Assembly: GCA_020881915.1 (NCBI GenBank)
Contig: JAJFPB010000011.1
Location: forward strand, 2,046,001 to 2,110,000
From: Paramyrothecium sp. XJ0827
Lineage: Eukaryota; Ascomycota; Sordariomycetes; Hypocreales; Stachybotryaceae
Direction: 5' to 3'
DNA length: 64,000 nucleotides
The translations under genes and the position numbers were made by a program. Positions 32,193-43,057 of this stretch are shown one piece after another (the stretch's first letter is position 1; each line of letters begins with the position of its first letter). A model generated the notes under the pieces. It was not told where the DNA came from. It did not search any database and was given only the letters and a program-made list of their open reading frames with translations.

Positions 32193-33548
32193 ATGACCAT
32201 CTTACTAGGTTTCACGTTAGCGGTCGCCATCGCCGCCTTGGATGTTGTCGATCGAGGCTGTTACCCGGGCTACTCGTGCCAGGGTCGTTGTATGTCTGAC
32301 CTAGACACCTGTTGTAGTGCAAGTGATGGACATGAGCACGTCTGCAGTCACGGTCCGTCTTTCGAGTAACGATTTAACGATCATTGTTGATTCTTCATAG
32401 ATACAACGTGCTGTGGTTTTGGCTGCTGCCCCAGTGGACCATACGACTGCATAGACTCTATGTGTCTAGGTCCCGGTGAGCACTTGCTTGTGCCCATAGA
32501 GAATCAAGTTCACCTGCTTCCCCGTTTCGCATCACTCGGGGTGACGTCAGCGTGTAGTTTTGAAGGAATACCGCTGCCCCCAGTATCACCGTCGTCGATT
32601 CAAATAACTGCTACCACTCAACCGACTTTAGTTTCCTCAGCAACGTCCATCGATAGCTCTATCTCCTCTTTAGATGACCGCGTCAGCAGCATGCTCACTT
32701 CAAACCCAGCTCTGTCCACCGTGCCCCCCGTTCATTCCGATGTGTTTACAGTGAGCTCACCACCTTCCGGCAGCCAAGTACAGGAGAAAGGACTACAAGG
32801 GCTGTGGGGATCTTGGTGGAAAACATTCTCGATACCAAGAGTGCCCAAGACATCAAGCATTACAACAACATCATCAGCAATTGACAAACCTACGTCAAGA
32901 GCCACTGGTAAGTATCTAGGTCCCCTTCCCGAATATATTCTTGTTGAGATTGACCTTTTCGTGGATTCTATCGCAATGACCGTGGATAAGAATGATGGCA
33001 CTGCTCTCTCCTCCGCGAAGCCCCACGCTCCTGGGGACTGCGAAACCTATATTCTTGAGACGGCAAACTATCGACACGTCACGGTTTCCAACATAACAGT
33101 TTTTGATGGCGGCCGATCAAGCATCAATAGCTATACAAGCGAAGACTTCGTAGAGGTGTGTTTCATCTAATCAAATAACCAAGCCACTGTGGGGGAATGC
33201 ATCTTTTGACTTGATTCACAGTGGGGACATGAAGTTTTGATAACCCTGCCTGGCTTCAAAGACGACTTGATCGTCCATTTTCTTAATGGTTGGATTGATA
33301 AACGCGACAGGGTAGAACCTGGCTCTCTCACAGGTCCAGATAGGGTCGCTTACCAGGTCTTCGACATCGAGCTCAGACTTGGGGACCTGAAATGGAGTGC
33401 AAATGATGAAGACCAGAATTCTTTCCCTCACTGTGAAGTGGACGCATGGAACACTCAGAACTCGGCGAGAGCGGTGACTCTACCAAGGAAGTTGGAAGCT
33501 TCTGGTCTCCTGGCTAAACTTAGGGCTGATGCTAGACTCGCGTGGTAA
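32193..33548 (+). CDS. Secreted cysteine-rich protein with Ser/Thr-rich linker, three exons
   Basis: Exons 32193-32352, 32401-33155 and 33222-33548 encode 413 residues. Introns are 48 and 66 bp with donors GTCCGT and GTGTGT, and both joins keep frame. A signal peptide (MTILLGFTLAVAIAA) is followed by a dense cysteine domain, about 22-75, with CYPGYSCQGRC, TCCS and TCCGFGCCPSGPYDC. A long Ser/Thr/Pro linker leads to a C-terminal domain of about 150 residues (YILVEIDLF, HVTVSNITVF, EVLITLPGFKDD, YQVFDIELRLGDL). The cysteine domain closely matches that of the gene at 51150-51697. Secretion is well supported. Wall- or chitin-associated function is a guess from the Cys pattern. Confidence 0.75.
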
Positions 33549-33874
33549 AGTGTCGCTGGCGATGCTAGGCTCGATGTTGAGTTTCGTCTATCAAGAGTTG
33601 GAATACGGCTTGTAGGTGTGGTAGTAGTACGAACAATGCTTATGCGGTAGGGTCCAAGCTTCGAATTACAGATGAATATGTGGGCAAAGAAGCTGGCGAA
33701 GAGCTTGGGGCTATCTCTGGAACATATAGAAGGAAAAGCATTCATGCTGATCTATTGAAGTTCACTCTCCCCAGCTCGATTAGTTAACCCATTTCCATAT
33801 TCATGGAACATGCTCCTGGTGGCATTCCTGTCTCCGCGCCCCATCGTTCCATCGGCTCTCAGATCGGGGCAAAA

Positions 33875-34240
33875 CTATGTAGATAAACCAATGACAGCTA
33901 CTGGTACCAGTTTGTGAGTGGCCTTGATACATTTGTGCCTCAACATGGAGCCCCTAAACAGATGGTTCACCAGGACGGTCTTTGAGACTATTCCGTCGTT
34001 GTGCTGTTGGGGTGGATTCGACCCAGTGATCCTTAAAACATCCACCCTACAGGGCGCGAAGACACCCACGATACCCTTTGCCAAGGCACGGTCCCTGGGG
34101 CTAGTAATTTCACAAACCAACCGCCTCAGCAGTGCAAGAACGCCGTCCGGGACATGGGGCGTGTCGGCGAGACAATTGCATTGCGACAACTATAGAGGGT
34201 AGGTACGGCTCCGCAACACAGCCTGCAGGTTAGGTTTCAA
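33875..34240 (-). pseudogene. Relic related to the 10 kb unknown gene
   Basis: On the minus strand the DNA from about 34240 to 34120 aligns with 10390-10290. Read in the frame of that relic it gives VAMQLSRRHAPCPG against VTMQASRQHATCPG. A different frame then stays open to 33875 (about 100 residues, including LLRRLVCEITSPRDRALAKG). No start or complete gene can be drawn. It probably represents a second decayed copy of the family. Confidence 0.45.
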
Positions 34241-34558
34241 TAGCCGCACCAAGAATGCAACGAATTTCTAGTGTACTTGATACTTGATAGATGCAACCCA
34301 TTCCCTCAATCCCTGAGTACCAACGTCGAGGCGATGTATGGGTTAACACGAATAGCCTCAAAACTCAGCAACCCTTTTCAACCCAATCAGTTCTGTACTA
34401 TGTAGGAAATGCTGCCGCTAATTCTCATGGCTCCGACGAAACAATACTTCAGTGATGCTTAGGTCCTTTACTTCCTAATCATGTTCGTGTCGGTGACGCT
34501 CGTTCCAAACTTGGAGACACGTCCAATCTCTTCCTCTCGCCAAAGCTACGTTTTCTCT

Positions 34559-35104
34559 TCATATTGTACTAGGATAAGCCTCCGCTGCCTCCATGAACTT
34601 ATCTATATTGGCCTCCAAGTCTTTGTGCATCCAATTGGCCTCATCTGCTCTCTCCCACACAGATAGATCCTCGTTGTAATTACCGTCCCCAGGTATCGTC
34701 GCAGGGCTTGAATGTGTGGCAACGTTGCGTTGCATAGATTGCTCTAATCTGTGTACTCGCTCTTCGATCCGAGACAAGTTCACTGTGACGCGGCTAGTCC
34801 TTTCGGCAAGTTCGGCAATCATGTCTCTTAGGGAAGGAAGTCCAGCTAGGCGAATGCTCACACCATCATCTTCTTCTTGTCTTTGCTTTTGTGTAGGAGG
34901 TAGAGGTGACTGATATTCAGATGTGATTGGCGGTAACGATACCGGTAAGTATGAAGTGGGACTGGCAGAGAACTTTCGTGGGAAGACCGGCTGCCAAGCT
35001 TGGTCTTGCTCTTCCCTTTGCAATATCTGAGGTTGAAAGTGTTGTTGTAGAAGACCAGGGTTGCATCGTTCACCCTTGCATGGACGACCTTTCATAACTA
35101 TCAT
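34559..35104 (-). CDS. Hypothetical protein with a central coiled coil
   Basis: 181 residues from the ATG at 35104. A basic N-terminus (KGRPCKGERCNPG) is followed by a Pro/Gln-rich disordered stretch. A helical heptad region comes next, about 90-125 (LRDMIAELAERTSRVTVNLS, then RIEERVHRLEQSM), and an acidic tail. No known domain. The frame is longer than chance frames nearby and the heptads are convincing. It could be the 3-prime exon of a longer gene, or a gag-like remnant. Confidence 0.5.
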   Translation of the reverse strand: MIVMKGRPCKGERCNPGLLQQHFQPQILQREEQDQAWQPVFPRKFSASPTSYLPVSLPPITSEYQSPLPPTQKQRQEEDDGVSIRLAGLPSLRDMIAELAERTSRVTVNLSRIEERVHRLEQSMQRNVATHSSPATIPGDGNYNEDLSVWERADEANWMHKDLEANIDKFMEAAEAYPSTI

Positions 35105-35918
35105 TTCCGCTTAGTACTTGTCGTCTGCTCTAGGGCGTTGATTGGAACTCCTACTTACTGCGGAGGACATGATTCTCTAGACCCTTCTTACCGCTATATG
35201 CCTTGGAGCAACCAATACAATGGAACCTCCTGGTACGCTGTTTTGTATCAAGAGGCACGCTGTCCCCAGCGGCATGGGAGTCCTTTCAATCGTCATGGAG
35301 TAATCCAGCATTCCCGGAGAGAGTCAATGCAGGTGGACCGTTCCACTTGCAAAGATGAACGGTTCCTGAGGATATGTGATTGTGAGTTATCAGGGTTTCT
35401 TGTCCATGTGTGATTCAAAATTGCACAAGACTCCCAGCAAATATATAGTGAGATCACTGGAGCCCACAGAGTGCGCTGTCTTTGTAACGTCATTATCGTA
35501 CTCATAGCACCCATCGGGAAGGAGTTGCTCGGGATCCTCTGCCAGCCACAGTGTTCACAAGCAAGCCTTGCGGGGCCCAGTCGGTTTTCCACTCAGCACC
35601 ACGATGTTGTTAGACAATTCTTGTAACACCCTTGAACCATCTTTTCATATCGTCATGGAGTCTAATGCCTCTAGCAGTGGATCAGTATCACATCGGCGTT
35701 CACAGCCTGCCGTTGTGTGAAATGAATTTCCAGTAGACGAACGGATAAAACGATCGATATCGGTGCCGTAGCACCTCTCGCGTTAAGTTCTGCTTTGAAC
35801 CCCTCGATATCACCCGAGCCAAGGCTGGCCTCATGGCGGATTCCTCGGGCGCATATCTGGAAATAAAGCTCTGTCACACGCTCCAACCTACAGGAGGCGT
35901 GCCGCTTGCACACACACC
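35105..35918. other. Upstream region of the 35.9 kb P450
   Basis: No gene supported. It separates divergent transcripts and should contain the P450 promoter. Short frames on both strands have no motif. Confidence 0.4.
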
Positions 35919-37807
35919 ATGATCACGATATCTCTTTCCAGCTGGATCGCTACAATAGCTCTCCTGGTCCCGGTCTGCTTCTTCTTTACCCTGTTCTTGC
36001 TTCGGTCTCTTTATTCAGTGCTGTTCCCTAGACCATTGCCTGGTATAGCCTACAATGAGGCGGCAAAATATTCGATACTTGGAGATCTGCACGAGTTGCA
36101 TGAAGCCGGCCAGCGTCGGACCTGGATCCTTGGGAATCCACGTCGTCACAACTCCGTTATATCTCAAGTTTTCCTAGCGCCCTCGTGGCTACGAAGTCCT
36201 GCGGTCATCGTAACCGATTATCTCGAGGCTGTCGATATCTGTGTTAGGAGGAGTGAAGATTTTGATCGGAGCACTAGGAATAAGGGTGTTATGGGTCTGG
36301 TGGCACCCAACTTTCCCTTCACGATGAAGTCGAGCAACCCCCAGTTCGCAACCAACAGAGAGCTGATCAGAGACTTGATGACACAGCCCTTCTTGCGGAA
36401 GGTAAGCGCCGTTGAAACACGAAAGCTCTTCGCCCTAAACCTGACCATCGCGCTAGGTGTCGGCACCACGGCTGTACGGCAAAGCGTCCGCGCTGGTTGA
36501 CCTCTGGTCACTCAAGCTGCAGAAAGGCCGCAGTCGGCCCTTTGTAGCTTCCCATGATCTCTACATTTTCGCCCTCGACACGATCTTTGCCATTGCATTC
36601 GGCTCAGAAGACAAAGATCTTTTACAGCGGCAGGCGAACCACATTCAACCGTTCGGTGAAGTCGTGTCGTTCGACTTCGAGGATGCAATCGCTTTCCCCG
36701 ACCCTCCAATGGATCCGGAAATCGAAGCTTTGCTAGATATTTCGGCGATGTTGTCGAAAGCACAGCAGAGCTTCACGCCGTTATTGGCCCAATGGCTGGC
36801 CCTTCTAAATCCCACCCATGCTTGCGCCTGGCTCAAATGGCGATCACTCATAAGGCGGCAAGTCGATAGCAGGCTGCCAAGGCTCGCCGACACCAGTTTA
36901 GGAGGATCCGCCGAGGAAGCGACCGATGAAGAATGCGCGCTTGATTACATGTTGAGGCGTGAGATGAACATGGCTCAAAGACTGGATCGGAGATTCAATC
37001 CCCACTCTGCAGCGATAAGAGACGAGGTACGTGAGTGATCTCTCTTCTTACAGAGAGCCAAAGGAGCAAAACCGGTAACTCCATACTCACATACAACTGC
37101 AGCTTCTCGGCTTCATCCTCAGTGGACACAGCAAGATGGCTGCCGAGCTTTCATGGTGGGTCACACACATGGCTGCACATCAGTCGGTGCAAGATAAACT
37201 GCGTCGCGAGTTACGGGACGCATTTCCAGATGCAATCAAGGAGTCTCGTTGGCCAACAATGATCGAAATTGACGGTAGGTCCATACCTTACTTGAGCGCC
37301 GTCATGGAGGAAACGCTACGATGCGCCGCGGTTGTGAACCTCATTGCACGCACTGCGATCCGCGATACTCAGATTTCAGGGAGTCCAATTCCCAAAGGTA
37401 CAGACATCTTGATCGCGTTGACGGGCCCCTCGTTCTCAGAACCCGCCGTTCCCGTACCCAATCCCATGCGCCAGGCTGTAGGGCCCGAAGACGCCATGCC
37501 CGCGTGGGGGGATGACGTTGGCGTATACCGGCCTGAGCGCTGGTTGGAGCGCAAACAGAGCACTGCCACTGGCAAACCCACCATGGTATTTAACGCTCAA
37601 ACGGGGCCAAACTTGGCCTTCTCCGCAGGGCCACGACAATGTTTCGGGAAAAGGCTTGCTTACATGCAAATGAGAGTGACAATCATACTCATGATTTGGA
37701 ACTTTAGACTGCATACACTTGACAAGACGCTGAGCAACAATGTGGTAGTCGAGAAGATGGTCAATACCCCAAGAGACTGCTTTGTCAAGCTTTCCAAGGC
37801 AGTGTGA
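35919..37807 (+). CDS. Cytochrome P450 monooxygenase with atypical I-helix, three exons
   Basis: Exons 35919-36401, 36457-37026 and 37103-37807 encode 585 residues. Intron 1 (55 bp) has GTAAGC, branch CTGACC and CTAG; intron 2 (76 bp) has GTACGT and CTGCAG. Both are phase 0. The N-terminus is a membrane anchor (IATIALLVPVCFFFTLFLLR). Conserved P450 parts are present: ExxR as EETLR (Glu421, Arg424), YRPERW (495-498 for PERW), and the heme loop FSAGPRQCFG with Cys531. Oddly, the I-helix reads LLGFILSGHSKMAAELSWW where fungal P450s have AGHETTA or AGADTTA. The acidic residue and the oxygen-activating Thr are replaced by Ser-Lys-Met. An endoplasmic-reticulum location and oxidation of a small hydrophobic molecule follow from the family; activity without the Thr is uncertain. 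A relic copy lies at 398-900. Confidence 0.88.
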
Positions 37808-37951
37808 CACAATCTTTCCACAGGGTGGGTCAAGCCACGGGAGAACGAACAGGATGAACCTTTGAGCGACCGTCAGGAGGCTAGCGAAAGTTGAGCCTCC
37901 TCAGCGTTGATGTTAGAACGGGAGTGATTAAACCATGAATAGTCTTTCCAC

Positions 37952-38308
37952 TCACTGTACAGCTCCTCGCGCTATGGTAAAGTCTGCAGTCATCAATGGG
38001 AAGTAGTTGTATAAGAATCGGCCGTTGTCGAAACGGACTGGACTCCTAAAGTTAGTCGACAACGAGATCAAGCTCACAGTTGCGCTCCCCGCACGAGCAA
38101 GCTCGACTAGTTATTGGACCGGATCTGAGTGTGTGTCCGCCTACTTCTTTCCGTCTACAGGTACATTGGCTCATCAAAAATGACTGTTCTTACTTGTCTT
38201 CTCGAGGTTCCTCATCTTAACCAACAAGTCTGGACAAGCGCCACCTTCCGAGATTGACTTGAACAAATCTCTCATGTTGGCGCACGGGTATAGGGTAGGA
38301 GGCGGCAT
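37952..38308 (-). CDS. Predicted two-exon small protein, unknown function
   Basis: Exon 1 (38308-38194) and exon 2 (38106-37952) give 89 residues. The intron (87 bp) has donor GTAAGA and acceptor AACTAG, and the phase-1 join (A|TC) keeps frame. Coding look is good on both sides: CANMRDLFKSISEGGACPDL, VKMRNLEKT, then ELARAGSATVSLISLSTNF and FLYNYFPLMTADFTIARG. No motif is recognised. It ends about 140 bp after the convergent P450 stop. The ATG at 38308 is the first in frame, but an upstream exon is possible. Low-to-moderate confidence because it rests on one hand-made splice. Confidence 0.45.
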
Positions 38309-38846
38309 GATTCGCACCCTTGGTATTAATGAAATCTTCCAAACAGCGAGTCATTTTACGCCAGCGCTGATGAGAGGGGCCAGGCGCAAGTGCAGCTTGG
38401 CATCGGCGTAGGCATGAAAACTATACTGGAAGTTTGCTGCCTGCAGAGCCACTCACGGCGGAACAATCTTATCATTGCCTGTCATCATGTGAAGCATGCT
38501 GCATAAGCTGAGCCGGGGCGACTGAAAAATCGGCGCCACGGAAACTTGTTTAGACTCGGGCATTATCTGGCTTAAGCTAACGTCTACCGGTACTCGAAAT
38601 ACCCTATTCTTAATGGAATAAAGTATGATATTGTAAAGTCTTGCGATTTGAATACGTTATTCAAGAGGAAATTTGTTTCTATCTTAATTACATAATTTCC
38701 CCTTGTCGAGGAGATAGGGTGGCTTGGCCCGCTTACAAAATCTTGCCCCATGCTTCAGGATGTGAAATAGAAAGCCTTGGCGCACATCGCCACGTGAACC
38801 ATGGTTGCAAAGGGAACGATACAGTAAGATGCAGCGGCACCTATCA

Positions 38847-39428
38847 TCATGTTTCAGCTCCAAGAAACCTCAACCCTTCTCCTTCACCCTTGCCTCTGTG
38901 GCGCAACCATTGCGGCTCAATTGCTTGCAGCCCTGCCGAAGAACACGCAGAATGAGGTGTAGTATTCCGGAAGACAGAGTTGTATGGGTCAAAAATATGG
39001 CCCCCCAACTCTATGGTCACATGAGAAGGTCCTGATGATAAATTGACATGAGCCAAAAACACATGAAGAAGGCTTCTATGTATTTTCAAAGTCCTCCCGA
39101 CATGTGGTGTCATCCAGTAAAGATCCGTGATCGATTCAATCATGTCGGTGTAGCACATCATTAGGTCCCGGTTGCGCTGACCAAAGTCAACCGGCAGAGA
39201 GTGTACGGCTCCGAAGGGTCCTTTCCATTGAGAGGTAGGCGTAGCAAAAGCGTCAAGCTTTCCAGAGTGGGCTGTCGCTAACGGCGAAGGCAACAGAAGG
39301 GCAAGCAGGACGAAGACAATAAAAACATAAACGAGAATTCTTTTATCGTGGCACGTTCGCAAGGTCACTTTGGAACTCATGATAAGAGATATGTCAAGGC
39401 AAAAAGACAATGAGAAGAGGAGCAGCAT
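38847..39428 (-). CDS. Small membrane-anchored or secreted hypothetical protein
   Basis: 193 residues from the ATG at 39428; a second ATG at 39380 would give 177. After a basic stretch (VTLRTCHDKR) there is one strong hydrophobic helix, ILVYVFIVFVLLALLLP, followed by SPLATAHS. This is either a type II anchor or a late signal peptide. The remaining domain has two N-glycosylation sites (NLS, NTT) and block SHVTIELGGHIFDPYN. It is not recognised. It is divergent from the Zn2Cys6 gene at 39937 and could share a promoter region with it. Confidence 0.5.
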   Translation of the reverse strand: MLLLFSLSFCLDISLIMSSKVTLRTCHDKRILVYVFIVFVLLALLLPSPLATAHSGKLDAFATPTSQWKGPFGAVHSLPVDFGQRNRDLMMCYTDMIESITDLYWMTPHVGRTLKIHRSLLHVFLAHVNLSSGPSHVTIELGGHIFDPYNSVFRNTTPHSACSSAGLQAIEPQWLRHRGKGEGEGLRFLGAET

Positions 39429-39936
39429 GCGGCATCCAAGGACTCTGTACACCAGGGAGGCAAGATGGACTTAATGGTTGAACGCCGCGGCTTCGACGTG
39501 TCGACTACGGCCCGTTGTTCGTGGCCGCGTACGCATCACGATATGTGAATCTCATTTTCACGGAGTGATCACTCTCGCGTCCCATGGCTGACCGAGTTGG
39601 GGCCGCCATGTGGGTCAATCCCATCGTGGAAAGACCTCGGTGTTACATCCTGTACAGCGTTGACTGAATGTTGGCTACAGGTCAATGCGTTCCACCAAGA
39701 ACCACGAGCCTAGACCAAGAGTCCTGTACACCTGCCATCGCACACTGATATTCACACCTCTTCCCATCTCGGATCAACACTTGAGACTGCCATCTCCACC
39801 AGATGAACGCCATGGTCTACGGGCGGCCATCGCAGATATTAAACGACTACACGTGTTAAAGTCCCCCTTATCCGAAATTGCGTCCTTCGACTAGAAGTCC
39901 ATCAGGTTTACACCCTTCAAGCCTCATCGCTGTGCA

Positions 39937-40927
39937 ATGCAAGGGGGAGGCACCACTAGTACCACAGCAGATGCTCGTGGCCCAGTCAGCCATGCTTCTA
40001 GCTCGAGCGTCCGTCGGAGGAGGTTGTGGAAGGCTTGCGAGCGCTGCCGCATGAAGAAAATAAAGGTGCGTGCCTTCTTCCTCTGGAACCTCCGACTCCA
40101 GCTTGTCAACTGATGCAGACATTAGTGCCACGATGGGCTACCCTGTAGGAGCTGTAAAGACAATGGCCTAGTCTGCATAGCAGAAGTGCGAAGGAATGTG
40201 AGGCGTAATCCGCTGCCTAGAGGGTAAGGTTAATCGCCCGCCATGCACCTTGTCCACGACGGCTCACCGTATGATCAGCTACGCCGATGTGATGGAGGCC
40301 ACACAGTTTACCCTTGTCAGCACTGTTCACAAATTGTACTCGATGGTTCGTGGTGCTCAAGCCTGGGGGCTAAGTGAGCCAAGGTTGCACGACACCGGTC
40401 AACCTGTGATCCACGACATTGCACAACTGCTCGGCTGCGCCTGGCCTACCAGTGACTTTGACGACCTGGCTCACATTTTCATTCCCGAGATAGAAGCCGA
40501 CATGTCCGGGCTCAATTGTGAACTGCGGGACCAGCGGAAGGCGGATAAGTTGCTTTTGGGAAATGCCGAAAGGGAGGCATACTGTCAATCCGACCAACTA
40601 GCATCATCGGTTCCTGGCACATTTGGTTTCCGACCAGGATGTGGAATCGCTGACTGTTCTTGCACCAAATCTGACTTCGTTTCACACCCAGGAGGCCCGG
40701 ACTATGATCACATCACTCCGATGACCCATGCTGATCCCAACACCATGTGTTTTGCCCCTACACCAGCGCCACCAGGCTTTTTCCCCTGGCCTTCCACGTC
40801 TCTTCCTCTTGCACAATCCAACGTGCTCGATCAAGAACTGCTGGCATCTAGAGCGATGAGAGATCCGAGTGACGGGACCATCTCATTTCGTTGCGATCGT
40901 TCGGATCTTGCTGAGCGTGAGGTGTAA
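39937..40927 (+). CDS. Zn2Cys6 transcription factor, three exons
   Basis: Exons 39937-40065, 40126-40223 and 40279-40927 encode 291 residues. The first intron (60 bp, GTGCGT..TTAG) splits the zinc cluster; the second (55 bp) has GTAAGG and TCAG. The rebuilt cluster has the exact spacing C-x2-C-x6-C-x5-C-x2-C-x6-C: CERC, then RMKKIKC, then LPCRSC and NGLVC. A basic linker RRNVRRNP follows. Next comes a helical segment YADVMEATQFTLVSTVHKLY and a Pro-rich tail, as in short fungal regulators. It would bind CGG-type sites in the nucleus. The P450 2.1 kb to the left is a plausible but untested target. It lacks the large fungal-specific TF domain. Confidence 0.85.
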
Positions 40928-41106
40928 GCTCCAAGCGTGTGGGGCGAAGTTGGATGGTCTGAGCCACCGATACCATGTAGCCTAAAACAGGCCTATCGAA
41001 GGAGAAGCTCGAATTCAGAATCAATAGAGTACGATAGCTGAGGTCACAAGTTCTTGATGGTGGATATCCAGTGGGGATGGTCTTCTCTATGGGGCACGAA
41101 AACGAC

Positions 41107-41195
41107 GATGCTCCACCTACCTTGCAGTAGCGCTTGCCGCATCCCGCTCCTACTATCAGCAGTGGGGTTGCATGCTATTCACATCATGTGATGTC
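41107..41195 (+). repeat. Dispersed repeat family R2, copy at 41.1 kb
   Basis: Contains CTTGCAGTAGCGCTTG, then CTACTATCAGCAGTGGGG and TTGCATG, in the same order as the 17.3 and 63.9 kb copies but more diverged. Confidence 0.5.
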
Positions 41196-41624
41196 TTGGT
41201 TGAAGAATAATGGAGCATCGGTGATCGAAGTGATAGGTTTTGATTTCCCATCTCTCACTTAAGTTTCCTACTACTGTAGCCGTTGGTACTGTATTTTCTT
41301 GCCCGTGCCGGTTTTCCTTCACTCCACCCTCGTATGTTCTTATGTCTTACAGTAATTCTGATTGCCAGCAGCACTCATGTCGTATGACCCGATGCCAGTG
41401 ATGTTCAAGGGTGGATCCAAGGGTGCAGTACGCTATCAGTCGTGATTAGGATCACGCTCTGCCTGTGAACATCGGATAAGACAAGCTAAAGTCGCATAGC
41501 TCTGAGCCACTTGCCACCTCCAAGACAAGACAAGTACTGTATTAAGCATTGACCATGTGGATCGGAGGATCTGTCCGATTCTGAATTAATTACCGCAAGC
41601 TTATCTGCACCTCTGGAGCCTCTG

Positions 41625-41745
41625 GACACGTAGTACAGTCTAGTCCCAACGGTCAACGCGGCCCGTGGGGTAAGTGGAGTCACCTGAAGACGCCCCGTCA
41701 AACTTGCAGTAGCGCCTTTAGAATTCCTACTATCCTACAGTGGCT
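41625..41745 (+). repeat. Dispersed repeat family R2, copy at 41.7 kb with upstream block
   Basis: Begins TAGTCCCAACGGTCAACG, which resembles 63898 (TAGTGCCAACGGTGAACT) and 25022. It continues to CGCCCCGTCAAACTTGCAGTAGCGCC. Two copies within 600 bp precede the transposase gene. The remainder of 40928-42005 shows no gene. Confidence 0.5.
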
Positions 41746-42005
41746 TTCATCTTTTGTGTCGCCAAATTGATTGAATAAGAGTGTTTCCGCACGGACCAGA
41801 GCTGTGGCGCATAGTGGCTAGTACCGTGCGACAGTGCTTGGGACATGTACACGACTCCATAAACCAAGTCTAACAACAAAAGACCAAAGGTGGATCACGA
41901 AGGCAGTCTTAGTTGCGTGGCCTTGTCCCTCCGTGAACATGGGTCGGACTTCTTCCTTTCATCCTGTTGTTCTTACTTTGACATAGCCAGAAGGATTCTA
42001 CTGTA

Positions 42006-43025
42006 ATGCCTGCTTACACGTCCAAAATGGCCCGGAGACTCAGTCCTGTGAAGCGTGACCAGCTTGATGCCATGATCCAATGCGACTTATCGACTACTGA
42101 CATAGCCAAAGTGATGGGCTGCAGCGAGCGTACCGTCCAAAGAAAGCGGAAGCAGCACTCATGCCCTTTCGAGGCGAAAGCCAGTCCGAGCCCATCGAAT
42201 CCCTTCACCCCTGTTGGACGAGCTGGTCATATCACTCCGTATATGCAGGAGATCCTCCGGAAACAGCTTGGGAGAAAACCTGACATGTATCAGTACGAGA
42301 TGGCGACATTTCTCTACAAGAGAAGCGGAGTCGCAGTATCTTCCCCTACAATCTGCCGGGGCTTGAAGGCTATGCGCTATTCAGTAAAGACTGGTCGACG
42401 AGTGGCCAAGCAGCGTGATAACACATTACGAGATTACTATTCATGGAAGGTATCTCAGTACGAGGCAAATCAACTCATCTTCGTAGATGAGTCTGGTTGT
42501 GATAAGAAAGCTGGACAAAGGCGGCGGGGGTGGGCTCCGATTGGAAAGACTCCCGTCATGGTGGATGCACTCAACCGTGACAAAAGATATCAAATTCTCC
42601 CTGCATACGCAGTGGACGGGATTCTACTCACACGAATCTATACAGGCTCAACGGATGCCGAACTTTTTGAGGATTTCATCATGCAGCTGCTTCAACATTG
42701 TGGTAGGTGGCCAGAGCCTAAATCCGTGCTGGTCATGGACAATGCCTCTTGGCACCAGAAAGAACGCATTGAGGAGCTATGTGCAGAGGCAGGTGTGAAG
42801 GTGCTTTTTCTGCCACCATACTCACCTGACTTTAATCCAATTGAGGAATTCTTTGCCGAGTTGAAGGCATATATCAAGAAACACTGGGATGAATACAAGG
42901 AGCTCATTAAAATGGACTTCAAGTGCTTTTTGCGGCTATGCGTCAATGCCGTAGGCTCTCGCAAAGAAAGTGCTGAGGGTCACTTCCGCCATTCAGGGAT
43001 AGTTCTAGATAAATACTATAAATAA
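42006..43025 (+). CDS. Tc1/mariner (IS630-type) DDE transposase, intact
   Basis: 339 residues. An N-terminal helix-turn-helix (about 12-50) includes STTDIAKVMGCSERTVQRKR. The catalytic acids are Asp161 (FVDESG), Asp245 (VMDNASWH) and Glu280 (PYSPDFNPIE), with 34 residues between the second Asp and Glu, so a DD34E type. No frameshift or stop. The stop is 32 bp from the stop of a convergent gene at 43058. I could not find convincing terminal inverted repeats or a TA duplication in the flanks, so the element's ends are undefined. The intact frame suggests recent or continuing activity, unlike the LINE and hAT copies. Confidence 0.9.
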   Translation: MPAYTSKMARRLSPVKRDQLDAMIQCDLSTTDIAKVMGCSERTVQRKRKQHSCPFEAKASPSPSNPFTPVGRAGHITPYMQEILRKQLGRKPDMYQYEMATFLYKRSGVAVSSPTICRGLKAMRYSVKTGRRVAKQRDNTLRDYYSWKVSQYEANQLIFVDESGCDKKAGQRRRGWAPIGKTPVMVDALNRDKRYQILPAYAVDGILLTRIYTGSTDAELFEDFIMQLLQHCGRWPEPKSVLVMDNASWHQKERIEELCAEAGVKVLFLPPYSPDFNPIEEFFAELKAYIKKHWDEYKELIKMDFKCFLRLCVNAVGSRKESAEGHFRHSGIVLDKYYK

Positions 43026-43057
43026 GTGCTATTAAACCATGGATACGACAAGTTCAA

